Assembly: GCF_047123815.1 (NCBI RefSeq)
Contig: NZ_CP138920.1
Coordinates: 2,232,001 to 2,296,000, forward strand
DNA length: 64,000 bases
Source: Maricaulis sp017643475
GTDB lineage: Bacteria; Pseudomonadota; Alphaproteobacteria; Caulobacterales; Maricaulaceae
Direction: 5' to 3'
Of this stretch, positions 1 through 8,244 are shown piece after piece (the first letter of the stretch is position 1; every line of letters starts with the position of its first letter). The notes under the pieces are model-generated. The model was not told the DNA's origin, did no database searches, and saw only the letters and a program-made list of their open reading frames with translations. The position numbers and the translations under genes are program-made.

Positions 1-89
1 GAATTCCCATATGCATAGGGCAGGCGGGGGCGTGCATGGATGCATAGGCATTATGTACGCTCAAATGGCGGTAACGTCGGCGTGAGGCC

Positions 90-119
90 CTAGCATTCGC
101 GCTTTCGCTTCCCCAAATA
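90..119 (+). promoter_or_regulatory. Possible sigma-32-type promoter of rpoH
   Basis: The block CCCCAAATA (111-119) resembles the heat-shock -10 element CCCCATNTA. CTAGCA (90-95), 15 nt upstream, matches the -35 CTTGAA at four of six positions. It would start transcription about 60 nt before the rpoH ATG. Autoregulation of rpoH by its own sigma factor is known in Caulobacter. The -35 match is poor, so this is only a candidate. Confidence 0.25.
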
Positions 120-184
120 CGTCTGCGAGCAGGCATGGTGAGGCCTCTGGCCAGCCTCGTCTGCATAGGGATAGGATGTAGATT

Positions 185-1072
185 ATGTCTAACGCACTCG
201 CAGTATCGCTCTCGCCGGAACAGGGTCTGTCCAGCTATCTGGCCGAGATCCGCCGTTTTCCCATGCTGGAAAAGGACGAGGAATTCATGCTCGGCAAGGC
301 CTGGCGTGAACACGGTGATGCGAAGTCCGCCGAAAAGCTGGTGACCTCTCACCTTCGCCTGGTGGCCAAGATCGCGATGGGGTATCGCGGCTATGGCCTG
401 CCGGTCGCTGAAGTGATTTCAGAGGGCAATGTCGGCCTGATGCAGGCGGTCAAGAAATTCGACCCGGAAAAAGGTTTCCGCCTGGCGACCTACGCCATGT
501 GGTGGATCCGCGCCTCGATCCAAGAATATATCCTGCGGTCCTGGTCGCTGGTGAAAATGGGTACGACGGCTGCGCAGAAGAAGCTGTTCTTCAACCTGCG
601 CCGCATGAAAAGCCAGATGCAGGCCCTGGACGAGGGCGATCTGCGCCCGGACCAGGTCGAGGAAATCGCCACCAAGCTGGGCGTGACCAATGACGATGTC
701 GTGTCCATGAACGGTCGCCTGTCCGGTCCGGACGCCTCGCTCAACGCGCCGCTGAAAGGCACGGAAGGCGAGGGGCAGTGGCAGGACTGGCTGGCAGATG
801 ATGATGCGGAAAGCCAGGAAGACGAGCTGGCCGAAAGCGACGAGTTCGACACCCGCATGCAGCTTCTGCAGGCCTCCATGGGTGAGCTGAACGAGCGCGA
901 GCAGCACATCCTGCAGGAACGCCGTCTGACGGAAGACCCCAAGACGCTGGAAGAACTGGCAGAGCATTACGGCGTCAGTCGTGAGCGTATTCGCCAGATC
1001 GAGGTCCGTGCGTTTGAAAAGCTGCAGAAGGCCATGCGTTCCATGGCGTCTGAACAGGGCTTGATGAACTAG
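185..1072 (+). CDS. rpoH: RNA polymerase sigma-32 (heat-shock) factor RpoH
   Basis: Alternative sigma factor that directs RNA polymerase to heat-shock promoters. The 295-aa length is normal for the family. The RpoH box, QKKLFFNLR, lies at residues 131-139. Region 2 (LRLVAKIA to TYAMWWIRASIQEYI, about 57-116) and a C-terminal region 4 helix-turn-helix (SRERIRQIE) are intact. The ATG at 185 is chosen because the protein then begins in the usual position just before region 1.2. An alternative-frame start at 135 is spurious. The gene is followed 65 nt later by msrA, also a stress gene. The groESL operon in this same window is a likely target. Confidence 0.97.
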   Translation: MSNALAVSLSPEQGLSSYLAEIRRFPMLEKDEEFMLGKAWREHGDAKSAEKLVTSHLRLVAKIAMGYRGYGLPVAEVISEGNVGLMQAVKKFDPEKGFRLATYAMWWIRASIQEYILRSWSLVKMGTTAAQKKLFFNLRRMKSQMQALDEGDLRPDQVEEIATKLGVTNDDVVSMNGRLSGPDASLNAPLKGTEGEGQWQDWLADDDAESQEDELAESDEFDTRMQLLQASMGELNEREQHILQERRLTEDPKTLEELAEHYGVSRERIRQIEVRAFEKLQKAMRSMASEQGLMN

Positions 1073-1137
1073 AAAATTCGGTTACCGGTTCTATCTTCGA
1101 CCCCGTCGGATAGGCCGGCGGGAGCGAGGAGAGCATT

Positions 1138-1653
1138 ATGGCTGAGCAAACGATCACCCTGGCCGGTGGATGTTTCTGGGGCATGCAGGATCTGCTGCGC
1201 AAACGTCCCGGCGTTATTGCCACCCGTGTCGGCTATACCGGTGGCACCACGCGAAATGCCACCTATAATACCGTCAGGACCGGCCAGACGGGCCATGCGG
1301 AATCCATCGAGATCCGCTTCGATCCCGAAACGATCAGCCTGAAGGAGATCTACGAGGTCTTCTTCCAGATCCACGACCCGACGACGCTGAACCGCCAGGG
1401 CAATGATATTGGCAGCCAGTATCGCTCCGTGATCTTCTATGCCGATGCCGAGCAAAAGGCGCAGGCCGAGAAGGTGATTGCCGCTGTGGACGCCTCGGGC
1501 CTCTGGCCCGGCAAGGTCGTCACCCAGCTGCAGCCTTTGGGCGAATTCTGGGAAGCGGAAAGCGAGCACCAGGATTATCTGGAACGTTTCCCGGAAGGCT
1601 ATACCTGCCACTTCGTCCGCCCCGACTGGAAACTCCCGGAAGGCGTGATCTAG
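1138..1653 (+). CDS. msrA: Peptide-methionine (S)-S-oxide reductase MsrA
   Basis: Reduces the S-epimer of methionine sulfoxide in proteins and free methionine, using thioredoxin as electron donor. The family signature GGCFWG is at residues 10-15 with catalytic Cys12, and TRVGYTGG and GHAESIEI follow as in all MsrA. Length is 171 aa, a typical single-domain MsrA with no fused MsrB. The start has a good ribosome site (GAGGAGAG) 7-8 nt upstream. It lies in the same direction as rpoH and may be co-transcribed as an oxidative and heat-stress pair. Confidence 0.96.
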   Translation: MAEQTITLAGGCFWGMQDLLRKRPGVIATRVGYTGGTTRNATYNTVRTGQTGHAESIEIRFDPETISLKEIYEVFFQIHDPTTLNRQGNDIGSQYRSVIFYADAEQKAQAEKVIAAVDASGLWPGKVVTQLQPLGEFWEAESEHQDYLERFPEGYTCHFVRPDWKLPEGVI

Positions 1654-1675
1654 CGCTTGTGCCTACTCAGCTCAT

Positions 1676-1824
1676 CCTCGCCCTTGATGGGCGAGGGGGA
1701 CCATTGCAAAGCAATGGTGGAGTGGGTGCGCGCCGGAGGCGCGAGTGAGAGTCGCTTCTTTTGGCCCTTTCGGGCCGCACCCTATCCGCCCACTTCGTGG
1801 GCACCTTTCCCATCAAGGGAAAGG
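1676..1824. repeat. Mosaic palindromic intergenic element (six hairpins)
   Basis: A non-coding stretch made almost wholly of short perfect inverted repeats: CCTCGCCC/GGGCGAGG (1676-1696), CCATTGC/GCAATGG (1701-1717), CGCGCC/GGCGCG (1729-1743), GGCCC/GGGCC (1763-1776), CCCAC/GTGGG (1789-1801) and CCTTTCCC/GGGAAAGG (1804-1824). The outer hairpins also pair with each other: CCCTTGATGGG (1681-1691) is the exact reverse complement of CCCATCAAGGG (1809-1819). This is the architecture of REP/BIME-like dispersed palindromic elements in alphaproteobacteria. No second copy exists in the window. Confidence 0.75.
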
Positions 1825-1923
1825 AGGAACATAGCCATGTGGCCTTCAACACCGTCATCCCACGGTGACCGCGCAGCGGACATCCGGGGGATCCCGGCTA
1901 TCCTGTCGACGGGCGAGCTGAGG

Positions 1924-2469
1924 TCACGAATTTACCCTGTCGAGCTGTTCCTTGACCGCAGAATTGAGCGGAATATTCCAATAATTGGAGTCAGAGAGGA
2001 CTTGCGCTCGAAGCGCGGGGTCATGTGTCAGGCTCCAGCTATAGGCCATCAAGCCATGACCTGCCGGTGCCCCCAGTTCGCGGGCGATGACCCGCCGAAT
2101 GACCTCGGGCATGCCGGTAATCCCAGCGTCTTCAAGCATGGCCTGCGGTCCGGCGGCCAGAAGCGTGGAAAAGAATGATGTACGCGAAGGGGCGATCCGG
2201 ATTTCCGATCGGTTCAGATCCTCCAGTACCGCGCTGAAGAAGCACATCTCGGTTACGTCGTGGCCCAACTGCGCCCGAACAATGCCGGCGATCTGCCTTG
2301 CAAGCTCAAGATTCGTGAGAAATATGATCGGCGCACTTTGTCGCTCCGGGGTCTGTTGCCAGCCCACCACAACATCGACATCGCCTCCCGAGGTCCAGGC
2401 AAAGGACTCTCTGTCATGGCCGCGAAACCCGTGCCCCTGGAGGAGTTTTATGCCTTCGTCCCGGTTCAT
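1924..2469 (-). CDS. Hypothetical protein, 181 aa
   Basis: No family recognised. It appears soluble: there is no signal peptide or membrane segment. Visible features are an N-terminal mixed alpha/beta stretch with DVDVVVGWQQ and APIIFLTNLELARQIAG, and a helical C-terminal half. The ATG at 2469 has no clear Shine-Dalgarno. The gene starts 24 nt after the stop of the YhhN gene on the same strand, so it is probably translated from a shared message. Codon use looks like its neighbours, which supports a real gene. Function cannot be stated. Confidence 0.7.
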   Translation of the reverse strand: MNRDEGIKLLQGHGFRGHDRESFAWTSGGDVDVVVGWQQTPERQSAPIIFLTNLELARQIAGIVRAQLGHDVTEMCFFSAVLEDLNRSEIRIAPSRTSFFSTLLAAGPQAMLEDAGITGMPEVIRRVIARELGAPAGHGLMAYSWSLTHDPALRAQVLSDSNYWNIPLNSAVKEQLDRVNS

Positions 2470-2492
2470 CGCTGGTCAGCAGCCGGTGCCCT

Positions 2493-3191
2493 CTAGCGCT
2501 CCCGCGCCAGTCCGAGGCAGATCCCGGCCTGGCCCAGATAATAGGTGGCCCACACGACCGGGCCGGCCCAGTCGAGGGCGCCGGCGAACATGCGCCAGGC
2601 CAACACAATGTCTGACACCACGAACAGCAGCGCGCCCGCAATTGCCAGCGGGTGGGCGCGGCTCATCACAGCCAGGATGGCCATCGCCATGATGATGGCG
2701 TTGTAGATCGAGGCCGCAACACGCAGCTCGCCGAAATGCGGTTGCAGGGCAATCAGCATGATGGCGCCGAACACGGCCAGGCCGCCTGCAGCCAGGAAGC
2801 CGTAGCCGCCGACCAAGGACCGCTGGCGCAGGATCGCTGCGAACAGGCCGATATAGACGATATGCCCGAGGCCGAAGGAAACAATGCCTAATCCCTGCTG
2901 CAGGGCTTCGGAGCGCAGGATGGCTTCGATACTGTCCCCAGTCGGCTGCAGGGCCAGGAACGCATCTCCCGCCGAGCCCAGGAACAGGCCTGCCGCCAGC
3001 CAGCGATATCCACGCATCCACGCCAGCGCGCCCAGCAGAACGATGCCGGAAGCCTTGAGCACGACATCGGCGGGATAGGGCAAGCCGATCTCGAACCCGT
3101 CCAGGAAATACAGCGCGCCAAGCAGGATCGAAGCGATCAGCACATAGTGCTGGTTCCGTGTCGAATTCGGTCCTATGAGTTTGTCGAGCAT
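2493..3191 (-). CDS. YhhN/TMEM86-family membrane protein (lysoplasmalogenase-like)
   Basis: Integral inner-membrane protein of 232 aa with about seven to eight hydrophobic segments. The family pattern is clear: an internal LFLGSAGDAFLAL motif carrying the conserved Asp, and an FGLGHIVYIGLF segment with the conserved His. The eukaryotic relatives TMEM86A/B hydrolyse the vinyl-ether bond of lysoplasmalogens; bacterial members (YhhN) are less well characterised, so substrate here is inference. It is divergent from the esterase at 3232, with about 40 nt between the starts. Confidence 0.85.
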   Translation of the reverse strand: MLDKLIGPNSTRNQHYVLIASILLGALYFLDGFEIGLPYPADVVLKASGIVLLGALAWMRGYRWLAAGLFLGSAGDAFLALQPTGDSIEAILRSEALQQGLGIVSFGLGHIVYIGLFAAILRQRSLVGGYGFLAAGGLAVFGAIMLIALQPHFGELRVAASIYNAIIMAMAILAVMSRAHPLAIAGALLFVVSDIVLAWRMFAGALDWAGPVVWATYYLGQAGICLGLARER

Positions 3192-3231
3192 GGCTTCCCC
3201 CTTGCGCGGAAAACGCTAGACTGTGCCGTTC

Positions 3232-4479
3232 ATGAGGAAAAGTGTGTTCGTCATTGTTTCTGGCCTGCTGGCCATGCTGGCCTTGCCAGGCTCGCTGCCT
3301 GCCCAGCCTGCGCCTGCAGCGATCAGCTCGGCGCTGGCCGAGCTTGAATTGCGCCCGCATGCGGAAGAGGAAATCTGGCGAAACCTGCGATCGCGCGGGT
3401 TGCCGCTCATCGAGGATCACCCGGAGGATGAAGGCCTGCGCCGGGTCACCTTCGTTATCCAGGTGCCGCATGGCACCAGCCGGGTCCGCTTCGACAGTGT
3501 CATCAATGCGGGCATGGCGCGTCAGCCCGTTGAAGATTATCTACGTGATTTCACCCTGCCAATGCAGGCGCTTGGCGATACGCGTATCCATCACCTGACC
3601 CTGGACGTCCCGCGTGATGCCACGGCGGTCTACAGTTTCCTGATCGAAACGCCCCAGGGGTGGCGGCGTCTGAGCGATGCAGCCAATCCGGCGCATTTGC
3701 GCGGCGCGTCTGCCGAGGCGGTTCTGCTGGCCGACAGCGCCACACGCCACCCGGCCATCATGCCAATCCCCTTTACGCTACGGTTTGAGCCGGAGCTGCT
3801 CACGGTGGAGAGTGCGGTTCTTGGGCGCACAGTATTTCTGCAGCACCACACCGTTGGCGGCGCGGAGGCGGATGCTCCGGTGCTCGTTCTTTATGACAGT
3901 TTCAACTGGGGTGTTCGCGCGCCGGCCTGGGAGATCGTCCAGCATCTCGTCAATGCCGGCGCGGTGCCGCCCATGCATGTTGTCCTCATAGACCAGCTCG
4001 ATACCGCCAGCGCGCGCCAGGACTATGATGACCAACTGATTTTTCTCAGTGAGGAATTGCCTTCGGCCCTGGCCGATGCCGGCATTGATGGTCGGCGAAT
4101 CCTCGCCGGCGCCTCTCGCCGAGGGCTTGTGGCCAGCCGGACAGCGCTGGAACGCCCGCAGGACGTTCTCGGGGTGATTTCGCTTTCGGGCTCCTTCTAC
4201 TGGTCACCTGACGGACAGGCGCCACGCTGGTTGACGCGGCGCGTTCCCGCTGCCCGCCTTGATGGCCCGCGTTTTGTGCTGGCTGCCGGTTCGCTGGAAT
4301 ATGTCGTGACCTCAACCAATGCCGGACACGTCATGCTGGACACCAATGCTGCCATGATGCAGGCGCTGGCGGATGCGGGGCATCCGGCTGAGTTCGTGCT
4401 CTACCAGGGCGGTCATGACATGGCCGGATGGAGGCAGGCGCTGGCGGTCAGCCTGGAGCGCCTGTTCGCCGAGGACTAG
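3232..4479 (+). CDS. Secreted enterochelin-esterase-like alpha/beta hydrolase
   Basis: Exported hydrolase of about 415 aa. It has an N-terminal signal peptide (MRKSVFVIVSGLLAMLALPG, cleavage near LPA-QP), an N-terminal beta-sandwich region like Fes, and a C-terminal esterase-D fold (VLVLYDSFNW, MHVVLIDQLD, GHDMAGWR with the likely catalytic His). The nucleophile elbow reads GASRRG (Ser295), where relatives usually have GxSxGG, so the second small residue is replaced by Arg. ATG 3232 is preferred over GTG 3223 because it gives a cleaner signal peptide. Substrate is unknown; no siderophore genes are nearby. Its stop overlaps the next, convergent gene by 4 nt. Confidence 0.78.
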   Translation: MRKSVFVIVSGLLAMLALPGSLPAQPAPAAISSALAELELRPHAEEEIWRNLRSRGLPLIEDHPEDEGLRRVTFVIQVPHGTSRVRFDSVINAGMARQPVEDYLRDFTLPMQALGDTRIHHLTLDVPRDATAVYSFLIETPQGWRRLSDAANPAHLRGASAEAVLLADSATRHPAIMPIPFTLRFEPELLTVESAVLGRTVFLQHHTVGGAEADAPVLVLYDSFNWGVRAPAWEIVQHLVNAGAVPPMHVVLIDQLDTASARQDYDDQLIFLSEELPSALADAGIDGRRILAGASRRGLVASRTALERPQDVLGVISLSGSFYWSPDGQAPRWLTRRVPAARLDGPRFVLAAGSLEYVVTSTNAGHVMLDTNAAMMQALADAGHPAEFVLYQGGHDMAGWRQALAVSLERLFAED

Positions 4480-5759
4480 TCGCCTTCCTTGACCGGTTTG
4501 GTGGTGTTGGTCGGACGCGAGTCAGCCCGGCCCAGGCGGCCATTGCGGAAGTCTTCCAGATATTCCACCCAGCGATCAGCCCGCGCCGCGATATAGGTCA
4601 TCGGCTGACCCGGATTGCGGCGGAAATTGCTGTCGGTTGCGACGATGAAATACTCGTCGCCCTCGCGGATCATGAAGGGTGATCCGCTATCGCCGCGCGT
4701 GGTGTCGCAATCATGCGCCATCGTGTTATCGCGATAGATGCGGGTCATGTTGCAGCCGATATTGCCGGACAGGTGTGTGCCCGTATCCCAGCTGTATCCG
4801 GCCTGGTAGAGGTCCATCTGACGGGCCTGGCGATTGCCGACCTCGTCCACCAGCGCCCTGACGCCGACATAGCCCAGCTCGCGACCGATCGGACGGTCAA
4901 GGCGCAGCAGTGCCCAGTCCGTGCCGTCAATGTCGTCGGTATTGCTGAAACGCTGCTCATTCCAGTCCGGATCCATGAAGTGTCCGATGACCCGGGCCGA
5001 GACCGGGCCGCCGCGTCGCGCTGATGCCGTGTTGAAGACACCGCGGGAGTCGGCGCTATTGCCTTCGGAAATGCAGTGGGCGGCGGTGATGAGTACGTCC
5101 TCGGCGATCAGGGTCGCGGTGCAGGCACCCCCGGCATCAAAATCCACCTGGCCGATCACGCTCCACGGGAATTGTGCCGTGTCCATGAAGATGCGGTCGT
5201 CATGCCCGAAGAAATGGTCATTGATGCCCAACGGCCGATCCCGGCCCATGCAGTCGGCGCGGTCGGTACGTTCCTCGCAGCGGCCATCACCGATTTCGGG
5301 TTCATTGCAGACCCCGTCAAAGGCCGTCTCGCAACTGTCATTGCGAAAGCGCAGTTCGATGACGCTGCCGCAATCGGCGAGGTCGGTCGCCTGAGTACAG
5401 GCGCCGGTGCCAAATCCCGGCTCGTCACATTCATTGTCATTGGCCCACTGGCAGGAATTGTCTTCCACCCCTTCGGCGATGCGCCAGCAGTCGGAGTAGT
5501 CCGTGCCGACCGTGCAGGCACCGGTGCCGATGCCGGGATCATCGCACTCACCGTCATTGGCCCAGCGGCAGCTGTCGACACCGCGATAGCGACCAGTGGA
5601 CACGCCCTGGGGGCGTTGGGGCTTTTGGGTATAGGTGTGCAGATAGCGGGTGATCTCACGACTGGAAAGCTGTGACGAGTCGGGCTCGCTGCTCGTCGTC
5701 TGTGCGTTGGCACTGCCCGCCAGCAGCAGTGTCAGACCTGCGATCCAGAACTCTTTCAT
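4476..5759 (-). CDS. Secreted trypsin-like (S1) serine protease with three four-Cys modules
   Basis: Exported protease of 427 aa. Signal peptide at residues 1-19 (cleavage ANA-Q). Residues 64-91, 103-130 and 143-170 are three copies of a 28-residue module spaced C-x7-C-x9-C-x8-C, each with an acidic ending of the form TD(Y/L/R)(S/A)DC. A chymotrypsin-fold domain follows, with a full triad: TAAHC (His), DWALLRLD (Asp) and GDSGSP (Ser). The start is at 5759, not the upstream in-frame codon at 5777, because GGGAGG sits 7 nt before it. The modules probably bind calcium or a ligand and position the protease; that is inference. Confidence 0.88.
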   Translation of the reverse strand: MKEFWIAGLTLLLAGSANAQTTSSEPDSSQLSSREITRYLHTYTQKPQRPQGVSTGRYRGVDSCRWANDGECDDPGIGTGACTVGTDYSDCWRIAEGVEDNSCQWANDNECDEPGFGTGACTQATDLADCGSVIELRFRNDSCETAFDGVCNEPEIGDGRCEERTDRADCMGRDRPLGINDHFFGHDDRIFMDTAQFPWSVIGQVDFDAGGACTATLIAEDVLITAAHCISEGNSADSRGVFNTASARRGGPVSARVIGHFMDPDWNEQRFSNTDDIDGTDWALLRLDRPIGRELGYVGVRALVDEVGNRQARQMDLYQAGYSWDTGTHLSGNIGCNMTRIYRDNTMAHDCDTTRGDSGSPFMIREGDEYFIVATDSNFRRNPGQPMTYIAARADRWVEYLEDFRNGRLGRADSRPTNTTKPVKEGD

Positions 5760-5950
5760 CCGCACCTCCCGTAACATCCCGCACCACTAAACCCGGATTG
5801 TCAGGCAAAACCAAGGCTGGGGGCGCCTGTCTTTATCCGTTCAGCTAGATGACCTGAAGCTGAACCGCACATTCAAGGCCCGCTCAGATCCACTGTTGTT
5901 AGCTGCTCCCACACCGGCCGGAGACGGCCACTCAGGCAAAGGAGTAAGCC

Positions 5951-6421
5951 ATGTCATTTTTCAAGAGCGCACTTGCAGCCGCGTTTCTGGCTGGTCTGGG
6001 CACGGTCGGTATCTCGGGAACCGCATCTGCCGGCACCTGGTACCTGAATGCCCGTGCATGCCCGGATCTGCGCGAAGATCGCCGTGACCGACGGGTTGAT
6101 GAAGGGCGCTGGGATCGACGCGAAGATCGACGCGACCGTCGCGTGATCGAGTGCCCGCCTCGTGCCTGGACGTATGTCCCCGATCGCTGGGAGCGGCGCA
6201 ATGGCATTGAACGCGGTTCGGGCGGACGCTTGGCTTCGCCGGGCATTGTCTATCGCCGCCATGGCAATTTCTATCGCGAAACGCGTCGTGGTGACCTGCG
6301 TCAGATCGATGTCGTGATCGAGCGCGGACGTCGTGGATATCGTGAACGCGGTCGTGGTTACCGAGATCGTCACGGCTATCGCAACAGCCGCTACAACAAT
6401 CATCGCGGTTACCGCTACTGA
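5951..6421 (+). CDS. Secreted arginine-rich hypothetical protein
   Basis: A 156-aa exported protein: signal peptide with cleavage after TASA (about residue 27), then a highly cationic mature chain. A REDRRDRRV motif occurs twice (about residues 41-49 and 57-65), and the tail is rich in Arg, Tyr, Gly and Asn (RGYRERGRGYRDRHGYR). Two cysteines (in ACPD and ECPP) could form one disulfide. A good ribosome site (AAAGGAG) precedes the ATG. No known family recognised; such proteins may bind polyanions such as LPS, DNA or polyphosphate, which is speculation. Confidence 0.75.
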   Translation: MSFFKSALAAAFLAGLGTVGISGTASAGTWYLNARACPDLREDRRDRRVDEGRWDRREDRRDRRVIECPPRAWTYVPDRWERRNGIERGSGGRLASPGIVYRRHGNFYRETRRGDLRQIDVVIERGRRGYRERGRGYRDRHGYRNSRYNNHRGYRY

Positions 6422-6431
6422 GTGTGGCGTA

Positions 6432-7250
6432 TCAGGGGAGGGTAATTTCCCCGGAGAGATAATGGGGCGCGTGGCCATACAGGGTCACGCGCTCCTTGTG
6501 TGTCTTGACCTCGAGCGCGCCGGGGCGTGGCCCGATCTGGCGCGCCTTCATCCGCGTCTTGCCCAGACGCTCGGCCCAGTAGGGCGCAAGTGTGCAGTGG
6601 GCGGAGCCAGTGACCGGGTCCTCGTCGACACCGGAGGCGGGGGCAAAGAAGCGGGAGACAAAGTCCAGCCCGCTGCCACCGGGCGCCGTCAGGATCACAT
6701 TCGTGTTCAGCTTGCGCAGAAGGCCGTGATCGGGTTCGGCGCTGCGTACCAGGTTTTCATGGCCAACGACCCACATCTGGTAACCTGCGCCGTGGATGCG
6801 ATTGACGTCCAGAACTTCCTCCGGTGATGCCTGAAGGGCGAGCGCGGCTTCAAGGGCAGGCGCGTGGCGGCCGGGAATGAAGCCGATCGAGGGCAGGTCC
6901 ATGGCCAGTTGATGCCCGTCTGCGCGGACTTCGAGGCGGCCCGAGCGCGTTTCAAACCGGGCAGTGTCGCCAACGACCTTGCCGGCTTCCAGCAGGACAG
7001 CGCCCGCAGCGAAGGTGGCATGGCCGCAAAGATCAACCTCGACCGTTGGGGTAAACCAGCGCAGATCCCAAAGGTCTTGTTCTCGCGCAACAACAAAGGC
7101 GGTCTCCGACAGTGCGTTGGACGCCGCAATGCCGCGCATGATGTTGTCATCGGGAAAGCTGTCGAGCAGGCAGACGCCCGCCGGATTGCCGGTAAACGCC
7201 TCACCGGGAGCGGCAAAGGAGTGGATCTCGAAATAGGGAATTCCGGCCAT
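6432..7250 (-). CDS. PhzF-family isomerase/epimerase-like protein
   Basis: A 272-aa member of the diaminopimelate-epimerase-fold PhzF family. Conserved elements are FTGNPAGVCLLD near the N terminus, the SETAFV motif carrying the catalytic Glu, RWFTPTVEVDLCGHAT, and DEDPVTGSAHC. In phenazine producers PhzF isomerises trans-2,3-dihydro-3-hydroxyanthranilate, but there are no phz genes here, so this is one of the many stand-alone members of unknown substrate. It is convergent with the Arg-rich gene (10 nt between stops). Confidence 0.9.
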   Translation of the reverse strand: MAGIPYFEIHSFAAPGEAFTGNPAGVCLLDSFPDDNIMRGIAASNALSETAFVVAREQDLWDLRWFTPTVEVDLCGHATFAAGAVLLEAGKVVGDTARFETRSGRLEVRADGHQLAMDLPSIGFIPGRHAPALEAALALQASPEEVLDVNRIHGAGYQMWVVGHENLVRSAEPDHGLLRKLNTNVILTAPGGSGLDFVSRFFAPASGVDEDPVTGSAHCTLAPYWAERLGKTRMKARQIGPRPGALEVKTHKERVTLYGHAPHYLSGEITLP

Positions 7251-7333
7251 GACAATTTCCTCCTCGGGCGCTCAGCGGTTACCTTCGCTTGTCGCGCCCG
7301 CGGCGTCCAAAATCAATGCGTAAGAGATACGTG

Positions 7334-8170
7334 TTACCAGCGCTCGCTCTGGAAGGCCTGAAATCGCAGGCTGATATCCGGATCGGACTGGTCGAGCAGG
7401 GCGACGGTTGCTGCTGTTACCTCGGCCTCGCCAGCCATGTCGGTCAGGGCGTCCTCTACCGCACGATAGGCTTCGCGATACAGGCGCCGGGACTGGCGAC
7501 GCATGCGGCTGCGCCAGGTGTCCACCTCGCCGGCCAGCTCCATGAAGTCCGCCGGGCGCTCGTCATCTTCCATGGCGCGCCAGCGGCCGATATCGACATA
7601 GGCCTCGGCCAGGCGTTCACCCTGTTCGGCTTCGAACACCTCGATCTCGATCAGCAGGGACTGATAGACCAGCGAGCTCTCAACCAGATCCATATCGCCT
7701 TCGCCGACAGCGAAGTCTGCGAAATATTCCCGGGCTTCCTCGGTTGTGCGGGAGGCTGCGGATCCCCAGTCATTGCGGCTATCGCGATTGAGCAGGCGCT
7801 CATCGGCGGGGTCCACGATGAAAACGGTCGGCGTGGCATAGATCGCGGCGACACCGAAACGCATCATCACGGCGTGGTTCTGGTCACGCCAGCCGACATC
7901 GATGAAGCGCAGCACGTAGTGTTCTTCCAGCGTGGCGGCGAGTTCCTCGTCCTGGAAGTGATGGGCCAGGCCACGGCTGTCATGGCACCAGTTGGCGCCC
8001 AGAACCAGCAGGACACGCTTCTGTTCGGCCAGGCCTTCCAGCAGGGCTTCATCAACGATAGCCATCGCGTCGTAATTCTCGTCGAACGGTCGCGGGTGCT
8101 CATCGTCCAGCGCGTGCGCCGGAACGATCAGAAGCAGAAAAAATCCAAGAGCAGCCAAAAGCCGGGGCAT
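7334..8170 (-). CDS. Exported thioredoxin-fold protein (CHDS active site)
   Basis: About 278 aa with an N-terminal signal peptide (PRLLAALGFFLLLIVPAHA) and a thioredoxin-like domain. The active-site motif is WCHDS (CxxS rather than CxxC), followed by TPTVFIVDP with the cis-proline loop of thioredoxin folds. The single active-site Cys suggests a mono-thiol or binding role rather than a dithiol oxidoreductase. The C-terminal half is helical and charged with no recognised domain. The start at 8170 has GGAG upstream; the longer in-frame start at 8209 would bury the signal peptide. Confidence 0.78.
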   Translation of the reverse strand: MPRLLAALGFFLLLIVPAHALDDEHPRPFDENYDAMAIVDEALLEGLAEQKRVLLVLGANWCHDSRGLAHHFQDEELAATLEEHYVLRFIDVGWRDQNHAVMMRFGVAAIYATPTVFIVDPADERLLNRDSRNDWGSAASRTTEEAREYFADFAVGEGDMDLVESSLVYQSLLIEIEVFEAEQGERLAEAYVDIGRWRAMEDDERPADFMELAGEVDTWRSRMRRQSRRLYREAYRAVEDALTDMAGEAEVTAATVALLDQSDPDISLRFQAFQSERW

Positions 8171-8244
8171 GTTTTTCTCCCAACACGTTAGACGTCGAGA
8201 TAAATACACGTCCCGGCCTTCATATCCAGTTACGTCACTGTGAA

